From: Tetracladium setigerum
Lineage: Eukaryota; Ascomycota; Leotiomycetes; Helotiales
Length of the DNA: 64,000 bases
Reading direction: 5' to 3'
Assembly: GCA_031472005.1 (NCBI GenBank)
Contig: PZJY01000004.1
Span: forward strand, 2,206,556 to 2,270,555
Below, piece after piece: positions 11,006-22,638 of this stretch (position 1 is the stretch's first letter; every line of letters begins with the position of its first letter). Position numbers and translations under genes: made by a program. Below the pieces are notes generated by a model. The model saw nothing but the letters and a program-made list of their open reading frames with translations. It had not been told where the DNA came from and searched no databases.

Positions 11006-13314
11006 ATGCTGCCCACGGAGAGCCAGAACGAGAGGGATGCTCGCATTGAGGACTTGTGGCAAAAGTTAGATCCGCAGAGCAAGGGAGAATTGGATATCAA
11101 TGGCTTGAAGAAGGGCCTCACTCGAATCGACCACCGTGAGTAAAGCAAGCCCCGCGACCCTTCTTTCCCTGACACTTGCATAGCTCTGAAGAACGCGAGC
11201 GACCTACTCCAGGATGTCATCAGCGCGATGGACAAGAATGGCGACCAGGTCATATCTTATGAAGGTATATCCATCCCCATAAACCGAATCTAGAATTTTT
11301 CCATTAGCGCAAATCCCAACTCACTTTTGCGATGCAGAATTCCGGACCTTTGTCGAGAAGACCGAGAAGGAACTTTACACCCTTTTCCTCACCATTGACC
11401 GGGATAACAATGGAAAGTTGGACAAGGGCGAGTTGCGCACGGCATTTAAGAAGGCTGGCCTTGCGGTTTCGAACTCAAAGTTGGACCAGTTCTTTACAGA
11501 GGTAGATGGAAATCAGGATGCACGTCACACAAGACTCGCTTCATTTTCCAATTGCTGACCTTTTTTTAGGGCTATATTAGCTTCGAAGAGTGGAGGTACG
11601 ACCTAACTCACTTTTACTTTTCACCTCTTCTGTTCCTATTGTGGTCTCTATGAATAGTGTTTTCTCTAAATTTCACTTTTATTTGAATCGCGCTAATGGG
11701 AAACCGGCCAGGAACTTTCTATTATTTCTACCAACCCACACCCAGCCTGGACTTAAAGCTGTCATGTCCTACTACACCTCTGCCATTACAATCAATTCTG
11801 AAGGAGACACATCAATCAGCGATGATACATTAGAGGGCCTAGGTACAAATCAGACCTTTCTTTCTCTTCTTTTCGGAGCAATAATCAGAATCACCGAAAG
11901 CCCTGTGCAGCGCACTCCAGCAGCAAACCTACCCGCATCCTCCGACATGGCGGCAGCAGCACGCGCAAGCGCAAATGCAACAATCCACGAAGCTTCGGCA
12001 AGCTTTCGTGAAGGCGCCCAAGGGCTCAAAGAAGCATTAACGACATCTGCGCAAGAGGTCGCATCGCGAGCGGACCAATCAGTCGAAGTCGCCTTATTGG
12101 AGGACGTTGAACTTGCAAAGAAGTTTTCGTTGACAGAGTTCTTCCCTGACCCAGGCATGCTATTTACCGGGATGTCGTCTTGCGAAGAATATTAGCTAAC
12201 GGGTTTCTGCAACTTATAGGGTACTTCGCAGCCGGTGCTGCAGCAGGTGCCGTCTCTCGAACATTTACAGCACCACTCGATCGACTGAAGGTTTACTTGA
12301 TTGCCAACATCGGTAATGAAAAACCACAAATTGGAGCCGCAGCCAAGCAGGGCGATGCTTTGAAAGCAGTAAAGCACATTGGCCAGCCCCTCGTTGAAGC
12401 CAGTAAAGAACTCTGGCGCGCCGGTGGCATTCGAAGTCTGTTCGCAGGTAAATCATTTCTCGCCTGAAACCCAGGAGAGTGACACTAATACTTTCAGGAA
12501 ACGGACTGAACGTTCTCAAGGTCATGCCAGAGTCTGCCATCAAGTTTGGCTCTTATGAGTTCGCAAAGAAGCTCCTGGCAAAGCTCGAAGGTCACGGTGA
12601 TGCAAGAAACATCAACCCCTACTCAAAGTTCCTGGCTGGTGGTTTAGGTGGAATGGCCTCTCAGTAAGTTGCACCGGCTATTTTTTTTTACCCGGCTAAT
12701 GATAGTGCAGGCTGGCTGTATATCCAATTGATACGCTCAAATTTCGGTAAGCTCTCTTCGACATTCAAAAAACCAACAACCTCTAATGAGATCCTAGAAT
12801 GCAATGTGAAACAGTACAAGGAGGTCTCCGCGGAAATGCACTGATTCTCGAAACCTGGAAGAAGATGTACAAACAAGGTGGCATCCGCGCTTCATATCGT
12901 GGGCTTACAATGGGTTTGGTCGGCATGTTTCCTTACTCGGCAATTGACCTGGGCACTTTCGAATTCTTGAAAAGTGCATTGATCAAGCGTAACGCCAAAA
13001 TTATGGGATGCCACGAGGATGATGCACTACCAGGCTCATTCGCAACGGGTGCCATTGGGGCATGTTCAGGGGCATTCGGTGCCAGTATTGTCTACCCCTT
13101 AAACGTTCTCAGAACAAGACTCCAAGCCCAAGGAACTGTTCTTCATCCTCCAACTTACACCGGCATCGTGGATGTCACAAAGAAGACGATCAAGAATGAA
13201 GGATTCAAGGGGCTTTTCAAGGGCATCACACCCAATCTTCTGAAGGTTGTTCCAGCAGTTAGCATCACATACGTTGTCTACGAGAATGCCAAGAAGGCAC
13301 TCGGACTACACTAA
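11006..13314 (+). CDS. sal1: Ca2+-regulated mitochondrial ATP-Mg/Pi carrier (SAL1/SCaMC type)
   Basis: Nine exons: 11006-11135, 11184-11264, 11338-11519, 11570-11595, 11712-12154, 12220-12447, 12498-12663, 12711-12746 and 12798-13314, totalling 603 codons (602 aa). The N-terminal half has EF-hand loops (DKNGDQVISYEEF; DRDNNGKLDKGEL; DGNQDGYISFEEW). The C-terminal half has three mitochondrial-carrier repeats with P-x-[DE]-x-x-[KR] signatures (APLDRLKV, YPIDTLKF, YPLNVLRT; the third has Asn in place of the acid). By family it exchanges ATP-Mg for phosphate across the inner membrane under Ca2+ control. All joins keep frame. Two introns (11520-11569 and 12155-12219) need GC rather than GT donors to preserve the EF-hand DGYISFEEW and the first carrier helix PDPGYFAAG. 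Confidence 0.94.
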
Positions 13315-15563
13315 AGTCAAATCATGTGGAGATTTCATACGAAGAAACGTTTGGAGACGCAAATAAGCTCATGCGCTATTTATGGCAAGATAGGATGAGG
13401 TGCATGGAGAGAGACGATATCTCCCAACTTTCACATATCCGCTCAGTTCTGTATGTATGTCCTGTCATACGAACCGGAATTTCTCTCAATGGGGTGGGAG
13501 GTCCTATTTTATCGCGGACGAAGGAGAGGGGCAGGGACAGTGACAAAGTAAAATATGGCTGCATTACACGGCGTTCATGCTTTCTCCACATTGCCATTTG
13601 GAAGAAGCCTTCGAATTTCGTTTTTTGTTTCAGGGAATTTGGCGTTAACAGGATACCCACCCGCTATTTCAGCAATACAGGGCATGGTTGAGACAGCGGG
13701 GCATCAGAGACGGCATACAAACGATCAATGATAGAAATCATCTAAATAATAATGAGTTCTTGATGCTGAGTGATGTGACATGAAGTAATGATTAGCTAAG
13801 GGTGTTGTTAGAAAGACTACCAGCATATTGTCTACTACGGATGTAAAAGAGATGGCGGATTCTTGTCTAGGGCGAGCCAGAACAACCCATTGATCTCAAA
13901 TTATACAAATTCGAAGACTGCAAGCAGAACCAGGTTCTGCCGATGGTTTTTCAACTTCTTCTGCTCTTATCAAAGCTACTGACTTGTATCTTCAAATCTA
14001 CCTCTCTCAGTGTTAAGTGACCATTGCTAAATTTGTATACTTCTCATACCTCCCCTCTTGAACTCTCTCGAGGAAGGGAAGAAACGAAAAGAGTTTGATT
14101 GTTGCTAATCAGACAGATTTTCCTCTCATGTTTCCCCACAAGCGATGTACTAATTAATATTGGCAACACATTATTGTCGTGCGAACAAAAGTTTAAGAAC
14201 TATAAAATGGAGGTTTTCTAACCAGACAAACAAACAAGGGCAAACTGAAGCTCCGATGCCGCCAGTTCACCATCTCAAAATGCTTATGTACCTTTTGGTT
14301 GCCTAGCATCCAGTACGTCTTCTTCCTCGTTTCTCGAAAAGATATATCAAACCTTGTAAGCTGTTACTACGGCACTGTTACTATTCTCCAAGCCACTTTG
14401 CCTCCGTGACGAACGCTTACTGACCCCTAATCAGTGTATCTTTCTCTGGCATCTCTGCAGCAGCTCCCTCGGGCTGAGGATTAAGTGCAATAATTCTTCA
14501 ATATCCACAATTATCTGAGCATCTACAAGAAATAATTGTGAACTGGTGAAATGAAGAATTAATATTATAATGATATAATCTTTCTAGCTTTTTTCCCGAC
14601 AAGTGATCCTAGAAGGATACATGTCAAAAATTGACACGCTTTTATAAGTTTAATCAGCAACAGAGAAAAATCCCACTTCAATTGGCTTTGTGATGGTCGA
14701 AAGTTAGCGTGTGGTGCAACTTTGCCATTGAAGAGGGAGGTCTGGTTGCAAATATTTCCTTCACGTGAGCCGAAGTGTTATTCCATAGTCACGTGTTAGA
14801 TCGCAAATTTCTCTAGCGTGGATGGCCCAAGCGCCCAGCCTCGTCGAGTATAAGAAAGGTCGCACTCTCCCAATTCCTCTTTTTCTTCTTTAGACGATCT
14901 TACTTGTACGTTTCCCACCCCCAACTCTTCAAACCTCCAATAGCGACTGTGGTAACAATTGCTAACCGCCTTCCCCTATCTCCAGCATAGAATCTATTCT
15001 ATAGTAAACGTCCTCTTCTGAGTCTCTCAAACGAGCTACAGAATCCATCTTGGACGATGATTCGATCCGCGATGCCCAAGAGTGAAGCCTTTCGCCCTCG
15101 CACTATCTGCAAAGATGGCGGCACGGCTTTTACTGCTGTGCTGTATAGAGGGTGGTGATGATCTTAGCTCTTGCCGGGTTGGCTTCGGCTGCTCGGTCTG
15201 AGTGGGTGTTGTTGGACGTCTGACAAGAACTTTTTTTCATTGCGAGCTGTGCCTGGTGCACGGTCGTGAAGAAGAATTCTTCATGCATTCATGTTGGACT
15301 AGGAGAGCTGCTCGTGGCATCGTCCCGCTTGTCAAATGGGAATCAGCTAGGGGTCCGTTCATTCTTGGAACTGCGCCTGGAAAAATGGAAACAGTAAGGG
15401 AGAAAACATACAAGCAAAGAAAGATAATCCTCAACATCTACCTACCTCTTGGGAGAACATAACATGGTGGTGGTCCCGGAGAGGGTAATTCCCTATTCTG
15501 GTCGGGACCCAGTTTGTAAAAGATCATAGCTCGTGCCAGGCCACTTTTTATTGCAAACTTTGG
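13315..15563. other. Intergenic, mostly without recognisable content
   Basis: Holds the 3' UTR of the carrier gene and more than 1 kb in which I see nothing coding. A possible spliced transcript at 14848-15230 is listed separately. Confidence 0.45.
14848..15230 (+). other. Possible spliced non-coding transcript
   Basis: A TATA-like GTATAAGAAAG near 14848 is followed by a pyrimidine-rich leader. Then comes a convincing intron at about 14907-14986: GTACGT donor, GCTAAC branch and CTCCAG acceptor. The downstream exon has only a frame of about 33 codons from 15057. It contains a box-C-like GTGATGA near 15155 and CTGA near 15198 and 15218, which raises the idea of a C/D snoRNA or its host. I cannot find a closing terminal stem, so this stays tentative. 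Confidence 0.2.
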
Positions 15564-15719
15564 TCTGGTGACCAAGTCCTTTGTTTGTTCCTGTATTATA
15601 TAAACTAAAACAAATGTGTGGTGATGCATTTCATGGGTAACTCTGGTGGTAAAGTCCCTTGTTTGTTCTTGTATTATTCAAGACAAAAGGGTGGTGATGC
15701 ATTCAATTCAATGGGTAAG
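15564..15719. repeat. Imperfect 78-base tandem duplication
   Basis: Unit 1 is 15564-15641 and unit 2 is 15642-15719. Both begin TCTGGTG, share a GTCC(T/C)TTGTTTGTTC(C/T)TGTATTAT segment and GTGGTGATGCATT, and end in ATGGGTAA. A weaker third copy may start near 15498. It lies just downstream of the PET8-like gene (minus strand) and is not coding. Confidence 0.75.
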
Positions 15720-15842
15720 TCATTATATTTTGTAACATATATTACAGTACTGTACATTCGTCCACATAGGAGATTAAATCTACTCTATTTTCCCAACGCC
15801 TTACCGATGCATTTTTCAAATATCATAATCCTACATCCAATC

Positions 15843-16708
15843 CTACCGCTCCTCCCTCTCCCCAGATAAGGTATTATATGCCCATTGGTACGAGCCCAAG
15901 AATATAGCTCCTCCAATACTGATCCACATCACTCTTGGCCCAATACCTGCAAAGAAAGCCTTTGGTCCATTATCCCTCAAGATCTGCTTCAATAGCGGTA
16001 CCACCGGTGTCTTCTCCTTCGCCAACATCATCCGCGTCTTTAGAACATCCAGCGGTGTTGTAAAAGCAGCTGCAATGGCCCCGCGGCGCTTCCAAATAGA
16101 CCACTCTCCAAAGCACTGACAGATTCCTTCCCGGTTGTGTTCCTCCTATACTCCTTCATAGCCTCCCACAGTGGAAATTGTATGACCGTGAACGGTACTT
16201 CCCTCATAATCGTAACACTCCATCCCCGATATAACTCTCTCCACACACCCGGGACACCAATTGCTTTATACTGCGACAAAATGGCCTTCAATGCCAACAG
16301 AGATGAAGGATGCTGCCCAGCTTGCGCTCTCTGCTTCACCACCTCCGTAGGGACTCGCACCGCACACGCAGCTATCTCTCCCAGACTCGCAGCAGCCATA
16401 TGTTCGAACGGCGCAGCCTTCCCAGCATTTTTCCGTTGTGCAGCGAAAACCCCTTTGGAATATTCATATGTGCAGAAGAAAAGTGCCGCGCCTGGAGCAG
16501 ATCCTACAATAGCACTTCCAACGCCACGATATATGCCTGTAAACCCACCAGAGGCGAGAAAACCGGAGGAGGATTGAAGGCGCGTCTTCAGCGTATCGAG
16601 AGGGAAGAGAGAGAGGTCGACTGTCGTTCCTGCGAGGGCGCCGGAGAGGAGAGCCGTGGTGAAGGCTGTTTGACGTTGAGTCGTCATTTTGGGTGGTGTA
16701 GCTGTCAT
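15843..16708 (-). CDS. pet8: Mitochondrial S-adenosylmethionine carrier (PET8/SAMC type), one apparent frameshift
   Basis: An intronless carrier with repaired length 288 aa. The first repeat has SLFPLDTLKTRLQSSSG, then GIYRGVGSAIVGSAPGAALF. The second has RVPTEVVKQRAQAGQ and MREVPFTVIQFPLWE. The third has TTPLDVLKTRMML and FAGIGPRVMWISIGGAIFLG. This order and spacing match SAM carriers, which import SAM into the matrix and export SAH. The frame breaks at the four-base G run on the coding strand (16079-16082). The first frame ends LFGSAAG and then leaves the family; the next frame continues GAIAAAFTTPLDV to the TAG at 15843. One added G joins them. Without it the protein would stop early and lack the third repeat. 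Divergent from the TilS-like gene. Confidence 0.92.
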
Positions 16709-16955
16709 GTGGTAAATTGGATAGTCTTTTCAAAGCCCGCGAAATGGGCTTGACCAATGTGAGATGTGAATTGAGTGGTTGCGATGTGCCATCTTGTGGA
16801 TGTGAGAGTTTGTGGAAGCTGCACGAGCCAGAAGTTGAGAGGAGGACGACGCGACAAATTATTTCCGATGACGGAGCTTGGAGCTTCACACATCTCCCAC
16901 CTTCACGGTCGAATCTCAACAATATCTGAGGTAACGACTCATCTGTAGAACTGGA
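16709..16955. promoter_or_regulatory. 247-base divergent promoter between the SAM carrier and TilS-like genes
   Basis: Two start codons (16708 minus, 16956 plus) lie 247 bases apart with no other gene between them. A CCAAT box is at 16754-16758 on the plus strand. Both genes serve mitochondria by family, so co-regulation is plausible but inferred. Confidence 0.6.
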
Positions 16956-18791
16956 ATGAGTTCAGGACATCTGCAACATGTATCCAGTTCTCTTGTCAAG
17001 CCAATTAGGCTGTCAGAGTTCGTTAAATCACTTGCCAGTGTGCTGAAATTAAAACCCAACCACACTGGTGACCAGAAGAATGGAAAACATGTCAGAAACA
17101 TTGGTGGGCTATCTTCCCTCTGAACATAACGCATTTCTAACACATCTCAGGCCTTGCCATCAGTGGCGGTGTTGATTCCATGGCCCTCGCCTTTCTCTGT
17201 TCACAGCTCCAAAACACCACTCCGGATCAGCTCTCGTCACATGAAAAGAACTTTCAAGACGAACTGAAACTTTTTCAAGGCATTGAATTTTCTGCATTTG
17301 TAGCAGATCATGGAGTTAGAAAAGGTAGCGCAGATGAAGCCAATGCTGTAGCTAGTCAGCTTCGAGGATACGGTACTATTTCATCTCGGGTTCCTATGTC
17401 ACAAATACAGATAATCTAACGTTCTCACAGGCCTCAAAGCCAAAGTCCTTCAACTGAATTGGGCGGAAAAGCCCGGGGTCAAATCTCCAAATTTTGAATC
17501 ATTAGCAAGGACCTATCGCTTTCGGTCTTTGGGAGAGGCATGCAAAGTCGACAACCTAAATACTTTACTGCTCGCCCATCATCAGGATGATCAAGCGGAG
17601 ACGGTCTTTATGAGGATGATCTCTGGTCACCGAATAGCAGGACTCACTGGAATGAAAGGAGATACAGAGATTCCCGAGTGCTACGGCATTCATGGGATTC
17701 ATGAGAGTGGTGGTAATGATAATACGATCGAAGGTGGTCATCAACCAGACCCAAATTCAACAATGAGCACCGAATGGAAGGGAAGACAGCTCCCAATTGA
17801 GCAGGGAGGTGTGAAGCTCTACAGGCCATTGCTAGATTTCGGTAAGGCCCGCCTAATAGCAACGTGCGAGGAAGCGAAGGTTGGATGGTTCGAAGACTAC
17901 ACCAACAAAGATCCTACTATCACTATGAGAAATGCTGCCAGGCACTTATTCGCCTCCCACGCGATGCCTCCTGCTCTCACCAAATCAGCGCTACTCGAAC
18001 TCTCACAAAGATGTAGAGATACAATTACCACACGACTTGCTACCATGAATTCATGGCTTTCAAAATGCACGATCTCCCAGTTCGAAACTCGAATTGGGTG
18101 TCTGAGAATTGAGTTCCTTGACTTAACCGACGTGGAGAGGTCCGCATCGCTGGGTGAACAGCAACTTATTGCGTCGGAATTACTTCGAAAAGTAATCATG
18201 TTGGTGACTCCAGAAGAGCACGTAGGCATATCATCTCTAAGCGGGGCAGTTCTTCGCATATTTCCCCAACTTTCCCCAACTGCAGGGGAAGAGCAAAAGC
18301 AAACCTCCTTCACCGTAGCAGGCGTGCTATTTAATCCCCAACCCAAAGCAGGACCAAACTCATGGCACATCTCCCGTCAACCGTACTCATCCAATGTCAA
18401 CACCCATCCCACAATGAAACTCACATCCGACGTATCTGAGAAAGACAGAAAGATTGCTACCACATGGAGACTCTATGACGGTAGGTTTTGGATGGGCCTT
18501 TCGAAACGAACTACGTGTACGGTAGAAATCCGTCCCTTTCGAGAGGAGAATATGAAGGTGTTGTTATCAGAACTTGATCCCCAGGAAAGGGAAAGGCTGC
18601 AGAATTATTTGAAGAAAAATGTGCCTGGGAATGTGAGGTGGACTTTGCCTTGCCTGTTTTTGGAAAACAGGCCAGTCGCTCTTCCTACTCTTGGATTCAG
18701 GATACCCGATGCGAAGTGGTTGGAATATGAGGTTCGGTATAAGAAGATTGATCTTGAAAATCTGGCCTTTGCAGAGGAATCCGTGTCATAG
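16956..18791 (+). CDS. tRNA(Ile)-lysidine synthase (TilS family), probably mitochondrial
   Basis: Three exons (16956-17103, 17151-17372, 17431-18791) total 577 codons (576 aa). The PP-loop SGGVDS appears at about residues 53-58, created by the first splice (IGLAISGGVDSMALAF). A second conserved element LLLAHHQDDQAETV follows, then RIAGLTGM and YRPLLDFGK. Then comes WFEDYTNKDPTITMRNAARH, where the Arg/Asn-rich segment contacts the tRNA in this family. The enzyme converts C34 of the AUA-decoding tRNA-Ile to lysidine, using ATP and lysine. In fungi that tRNA is mitochondrial. Both introns have CTAAC branches and keep phase 1. The first 49 residues contain many basic and few acidic residues, consistent with import, but this is not a clear presequence. 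Confidence 0.92.
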
Positions 18792-19213
18792 AGTGTCTTT
18801 GTATCAGCTGTTGGCCATTGAGGGCTAGTGTGTACAATTATGTATAGTTATAATTGTATTTGTACTATACTCTTTTATTTGACTCGTCAAAAATCATGTT
18901 CACGCCAGAAATATTAACGATGTGGCTGCCATGATTTCAGGTTTGTATGCTAGACTCCTGTGTTCCGACCACAGATAAAATTCTGGATAAAGTGTCACAT
19001 GTCGTTTCTCCTAAGTTCCAGTTGAATAGACGAAGAAGATGGGTACGCTTTTTCAATTTTATCTGCAACTTTGGATATAATTCCACGTGATCGCTGACCG
19101 GTTAAAATATGATCACCGATTACGGAAGTTTGCGTAACTGTGTTCCCTTCACGCCATTTTGATAACTCTCACAAAAGAACATCTCATAGTTGAATCATCT
19201 ATCCGCCTTCCGA
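18792..19213. other. Intergenic
   Basis: A 422-base gap between co-directional genes. It should carry the TilS 3' UTR and the promoter of the hydrolase. Nothing else is seen. Confidence 0.5.
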
Positions 19214-20107
19214 ATGAGTTATCAAGCGGGACTCCTCTCTGGTGGAGGCACTCCGAGCAAGAAACCACTCATACTTTGTCTGGTAAGTTATCAACAGCTA
19301 GGATCAGGCGTGTGCAACATTTCATTCTATACTAACGTGACCAACTAATTGAAGTCAATAATCCACAAAATTCTCCCACATCAGTTTATCTACATTTACA
19401 TCTTGCAAGAGCACTTAGCTGACCTAAATATCCAGCACGGCGGTGGAACAGGCGCCACCCTCTTCAACGTCCAATCCGTTCGAATCCAACGCCATCTATG
19501 CCAGTACTTTGAATTCGTCTTTCCAGACGGCCCGTTTGAGACCGCAGCTGGTCCAGGAGTCCTACCGTTCTTCGAAGGTTGTGAGCCCTTTTACTCTTGG
19601 ATACGACAGAAGAATGCTCCTCTCCTACCTGAGGCGAAAGCTGTCATCGAGAAAGCCATAAAAGGACGAGAGAACGAATTCGTGGGTGTCATGGGATTTT
19701 CGCAAGGCGCGAGACTCGGAGCTGGATTGTTACTTGAGCAGCAATTACGACTAAACGAGAAAATCAGTGAAGATGGAGAAGAACAAGTAAACACGGGTTT
19801 TAAATTTGGAATATTCCTCATGGGCACGTCTCCGCCTTTGATATCAGGCTCGTTCTCGAAAGAAGAGGGTGAACAGATTGTGAAAATTCCAAGTGCGCAT
19901 TTTGTGGGAACGGAGGATCCGTATCTGCCAGGTGGAGAGACGCTGTTTTATGATCATTTTGATGGGGAGAGTTCGAGTTTGGTGACGCTTAATATTGGAC
20001 ATCGACTACCGTCGGTGGACGCGGATACAATGAAAGTTGTGAATGCTTTCAAGATGTTGTATGAGAAGACGACTGGGAAAGAATTGGTCGATTTGGGTAC
20101 GAAATGA
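19214..20107 (+). CDS. FSH1-family serine hydrolase (alpha/beta fold)
   Basis: Exon 1 is 19214-19282 (MSYQAGLLSGGGTPSKKP, then LILCL), with intron 19283-19435 and exon 2 19436-20107; 246 aa. The splice rebuilds the CLHGGG oxyanion motif. The nucleophile elbow is GFSQGA (Ser at about residue 130). The acid is in GTEDPYLPGG and the His in NIGHRLP, giving a complete Ser-Asp-His triad. PDGPFETAAGPGVLPFFEGC is the usual family core. FSH/LovG-like hydrolases act on thioesters or small esters; the substrate here is unknown and I see no biosynthetic cluster around it. The intron could be retained as an in-frame read-through only from a later Met, which would lose the HGGG context, so I prefer the spliced form. 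Confidence 0.9.
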
Positions 20108-22638
20108 GCAGAAATCGGACTGAAGCGTATATAAATGGGAAATCATAGATGAGATTGGCGAATATGATAGACAAAAATTACCTCCTCAGTGTTGAGATGA
20201 GGTTAGAAAACGTGACTTTAATTGTGCCTGTTCGGAATGCCAAGCACATGTCAGCTCGACGTCGATGTACCTCATGATTGTCTCCTTCCCTTCCAACATC
20301 CAGATCAGCTTTTCGACTCCGCACAATCTGGGCTACTGCGAACAGATCATGTCGGATGTCAGATACACCAGCCGTTTTTGAGGTCAAGCCGAGGCTTCAT
20401 TTGCCGCAAGTGCTCAAAGGCACTCTCGGTTCGTCAAGCAACCAAGTTCTCACCAACATTGCAACTGAATCTCGCGACTTGACGCTCACAAGCCATTCAG
20501 GCTGATGTTTGAAGAGAGTTGATGTCGACGGCCGTTAGAAGTTTAAGGTAGCAACAGGGGACAACTTCGAGATCCCATTATCGCTTTATTCATCTGTTTG
20601 ATGTGGCTGAGTTGTTCACTTTTGCTCACTACTATTGTTAAAGATCTGGCTAACCATGCCCTCACTACAGGAGAAGGATCACTGTCTAGCCAACATGGCC
20701 AATTGTCTGAAAGGCATCTGTTGTTGCTTCCAAAAACCACCAACTTTCAACAGTACACACCGGCCTGACCAATCGCTGGTGGGATTACCGACACTTACGC
20801 TTTCAAAGACGACTACAGTAGTCAAGGCCATATCCGCGTGGAATAGTCTTGTCTCGCAACCTCCAGAACGAAGATGGGAAGTTGCAATTTCCAAGATCTT
20901 CGCCGAATCGAAAGAAAACGTGGGGTGATTACATTATATCTGCCTCGGAGCGAGTTGCCCAGCTTTGCATTTACCGCCATTGAGGGAGGGGTCAAGACAA
21001 CACACATATTTACTGCCCAACTCGTTTCTGGGCATTAATCAAGTACCACGACGATCTCTCGGGTGCTAATCCGCGGCCAAGGAGAGTCAACGGCTCTTGA
21101 CCTCTAACATTCTACTTCGCTTTGAGACCTGATCGGAACATGAAGGAGCATCTATCATACGTCGTACTCCTAGGTTCTCAGTTGGAGTAAAAAACTTTTA
21201 TCTATGAAATCTTGTACGTCAAGTTGTGCCCAACCCCTGAAGTATCCTTCGGATGAAAGGCCAACTTCAGGGCTGTGGCACTAGGATAGGACTGCAGCCC
21301 GACGGCACCGTCCGGCACGCTTAATGCAAGTATGCACATCATAAGGTACCCGCTGGTCAAATCCACATCAAGAGTCAAACGATCTTATCGTCGGCAGCGA
21401 CGTACCTGTACAGAGGTTGCTGACGGTGGCTGCATTCAAATCCGCGCACATATCTTTTTCTCCACACTCGGATGCCCGGCACCAGACAATTTCAAGGATC
21501 AATTGCTACCTGTGAAATTCAAGTGATTTTGGCCATTGAAGTATTGTTCGTGGATATCCAAGCATGCACGAGAAGAAGTTTGATTGTTTGTCAACTTCGT
21601 ACATGAGGGAACATGCTTGGCAATTTTTGAATACGAGGAAGCCAAACGACTAGAAGATCTAAAAATCGCCCAGCATTCTCTTTTCGTTCGTCAGACTTTA
21701 TTCTCCGTTGCAGATGCTCGGGACTTGGATAAACTTCGTTGCCGCATACAATGCAACTTGACAATCTGTGCTCACCACTACAACCATCCGTTGTGTGCAT
21801 ATATACTGATGTAATCTGCTGACTTTCCGGCTGTAAACTACAAGAGAATACTGTTGCCTAGTGGAAATGACAGAATCTTATGCCGTGGGTTAAATGCATA
21901 CCATTGATTATTGTTAATCTTTAATGTAGCGATGGCTGAACGTACAATTTATCCTGGTCATGGTCATTTAGAGTTCCAATTCAAAATATGCGTTAGGAAG
22001 GGTGTCTCTTCTGATTTTGTGATGACTTCTTGCGATGGTATTGTTTGTTAGTAAACCACTATGCTTTTGTTGTACCTGTTGTTATTCCCAGAGTGAGAAG
22101 CTAGGCAATGGGTAAGCGAAAGCGTCATTGAAATCGTTCGAAAGTCAGTGCTTCCGGGACAACGTATGAAAAAACCTCAATTCTCCCGAATCACACTTTC
22201 CCCAAGCTCTTTTCAATAATGAGTGGAATACCCAAGGAATTCGCAGTGTTGCACTCTTGGCTAAATTCCTCTTGAGATGTGCCAACGTTCCTCACCCACC
22301 TTCTCGAATGAGGTCACTCAGTTGGTCAGTTGAGGAGTTCGTACGATTAATGTACCACTGACCAAGACTATACTCTTGTCTCTTCTATTGCCACCTGCAT
22401 GTCAATTACTGTAGTAAGGTATCATCGTTTAGGCAGCGATAGTTGAGTATCATGAGATCACACGACGAAGAATCGATGCTGTGAGGAGATACGAAGGAGG
22501 GCTCCGTTAGGTCTCAGTCTTCCCGTTGAAGTATAAGAAGAAGAATGAGACCAATGTTTTTGCATCTTTCTCTCACCATCATCATCTCGCTTTCCTCTCA
22601 ACATACATTCAACACACACCTCGAAGCAAATCAACAAA
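20108..22638. other. Long intergenic region, no gene recognised
   Basis: About 2.5 kb. Open frames such as 20635-20928 are short, have mirror frames on the other strand, and show no domain, signal peptide or convincing introns. It includes the promoter of the secreted-protein gene at its right end. Confidence 0.45.

Noticed and set aside
20108..22638. Degenerate transposon or RIP-mutated repeat in the gene-poor stretch
   Set aside because: Base composition looks ordinary and I find no terminal repeats or transposase/reverse-transcriptase motifs.
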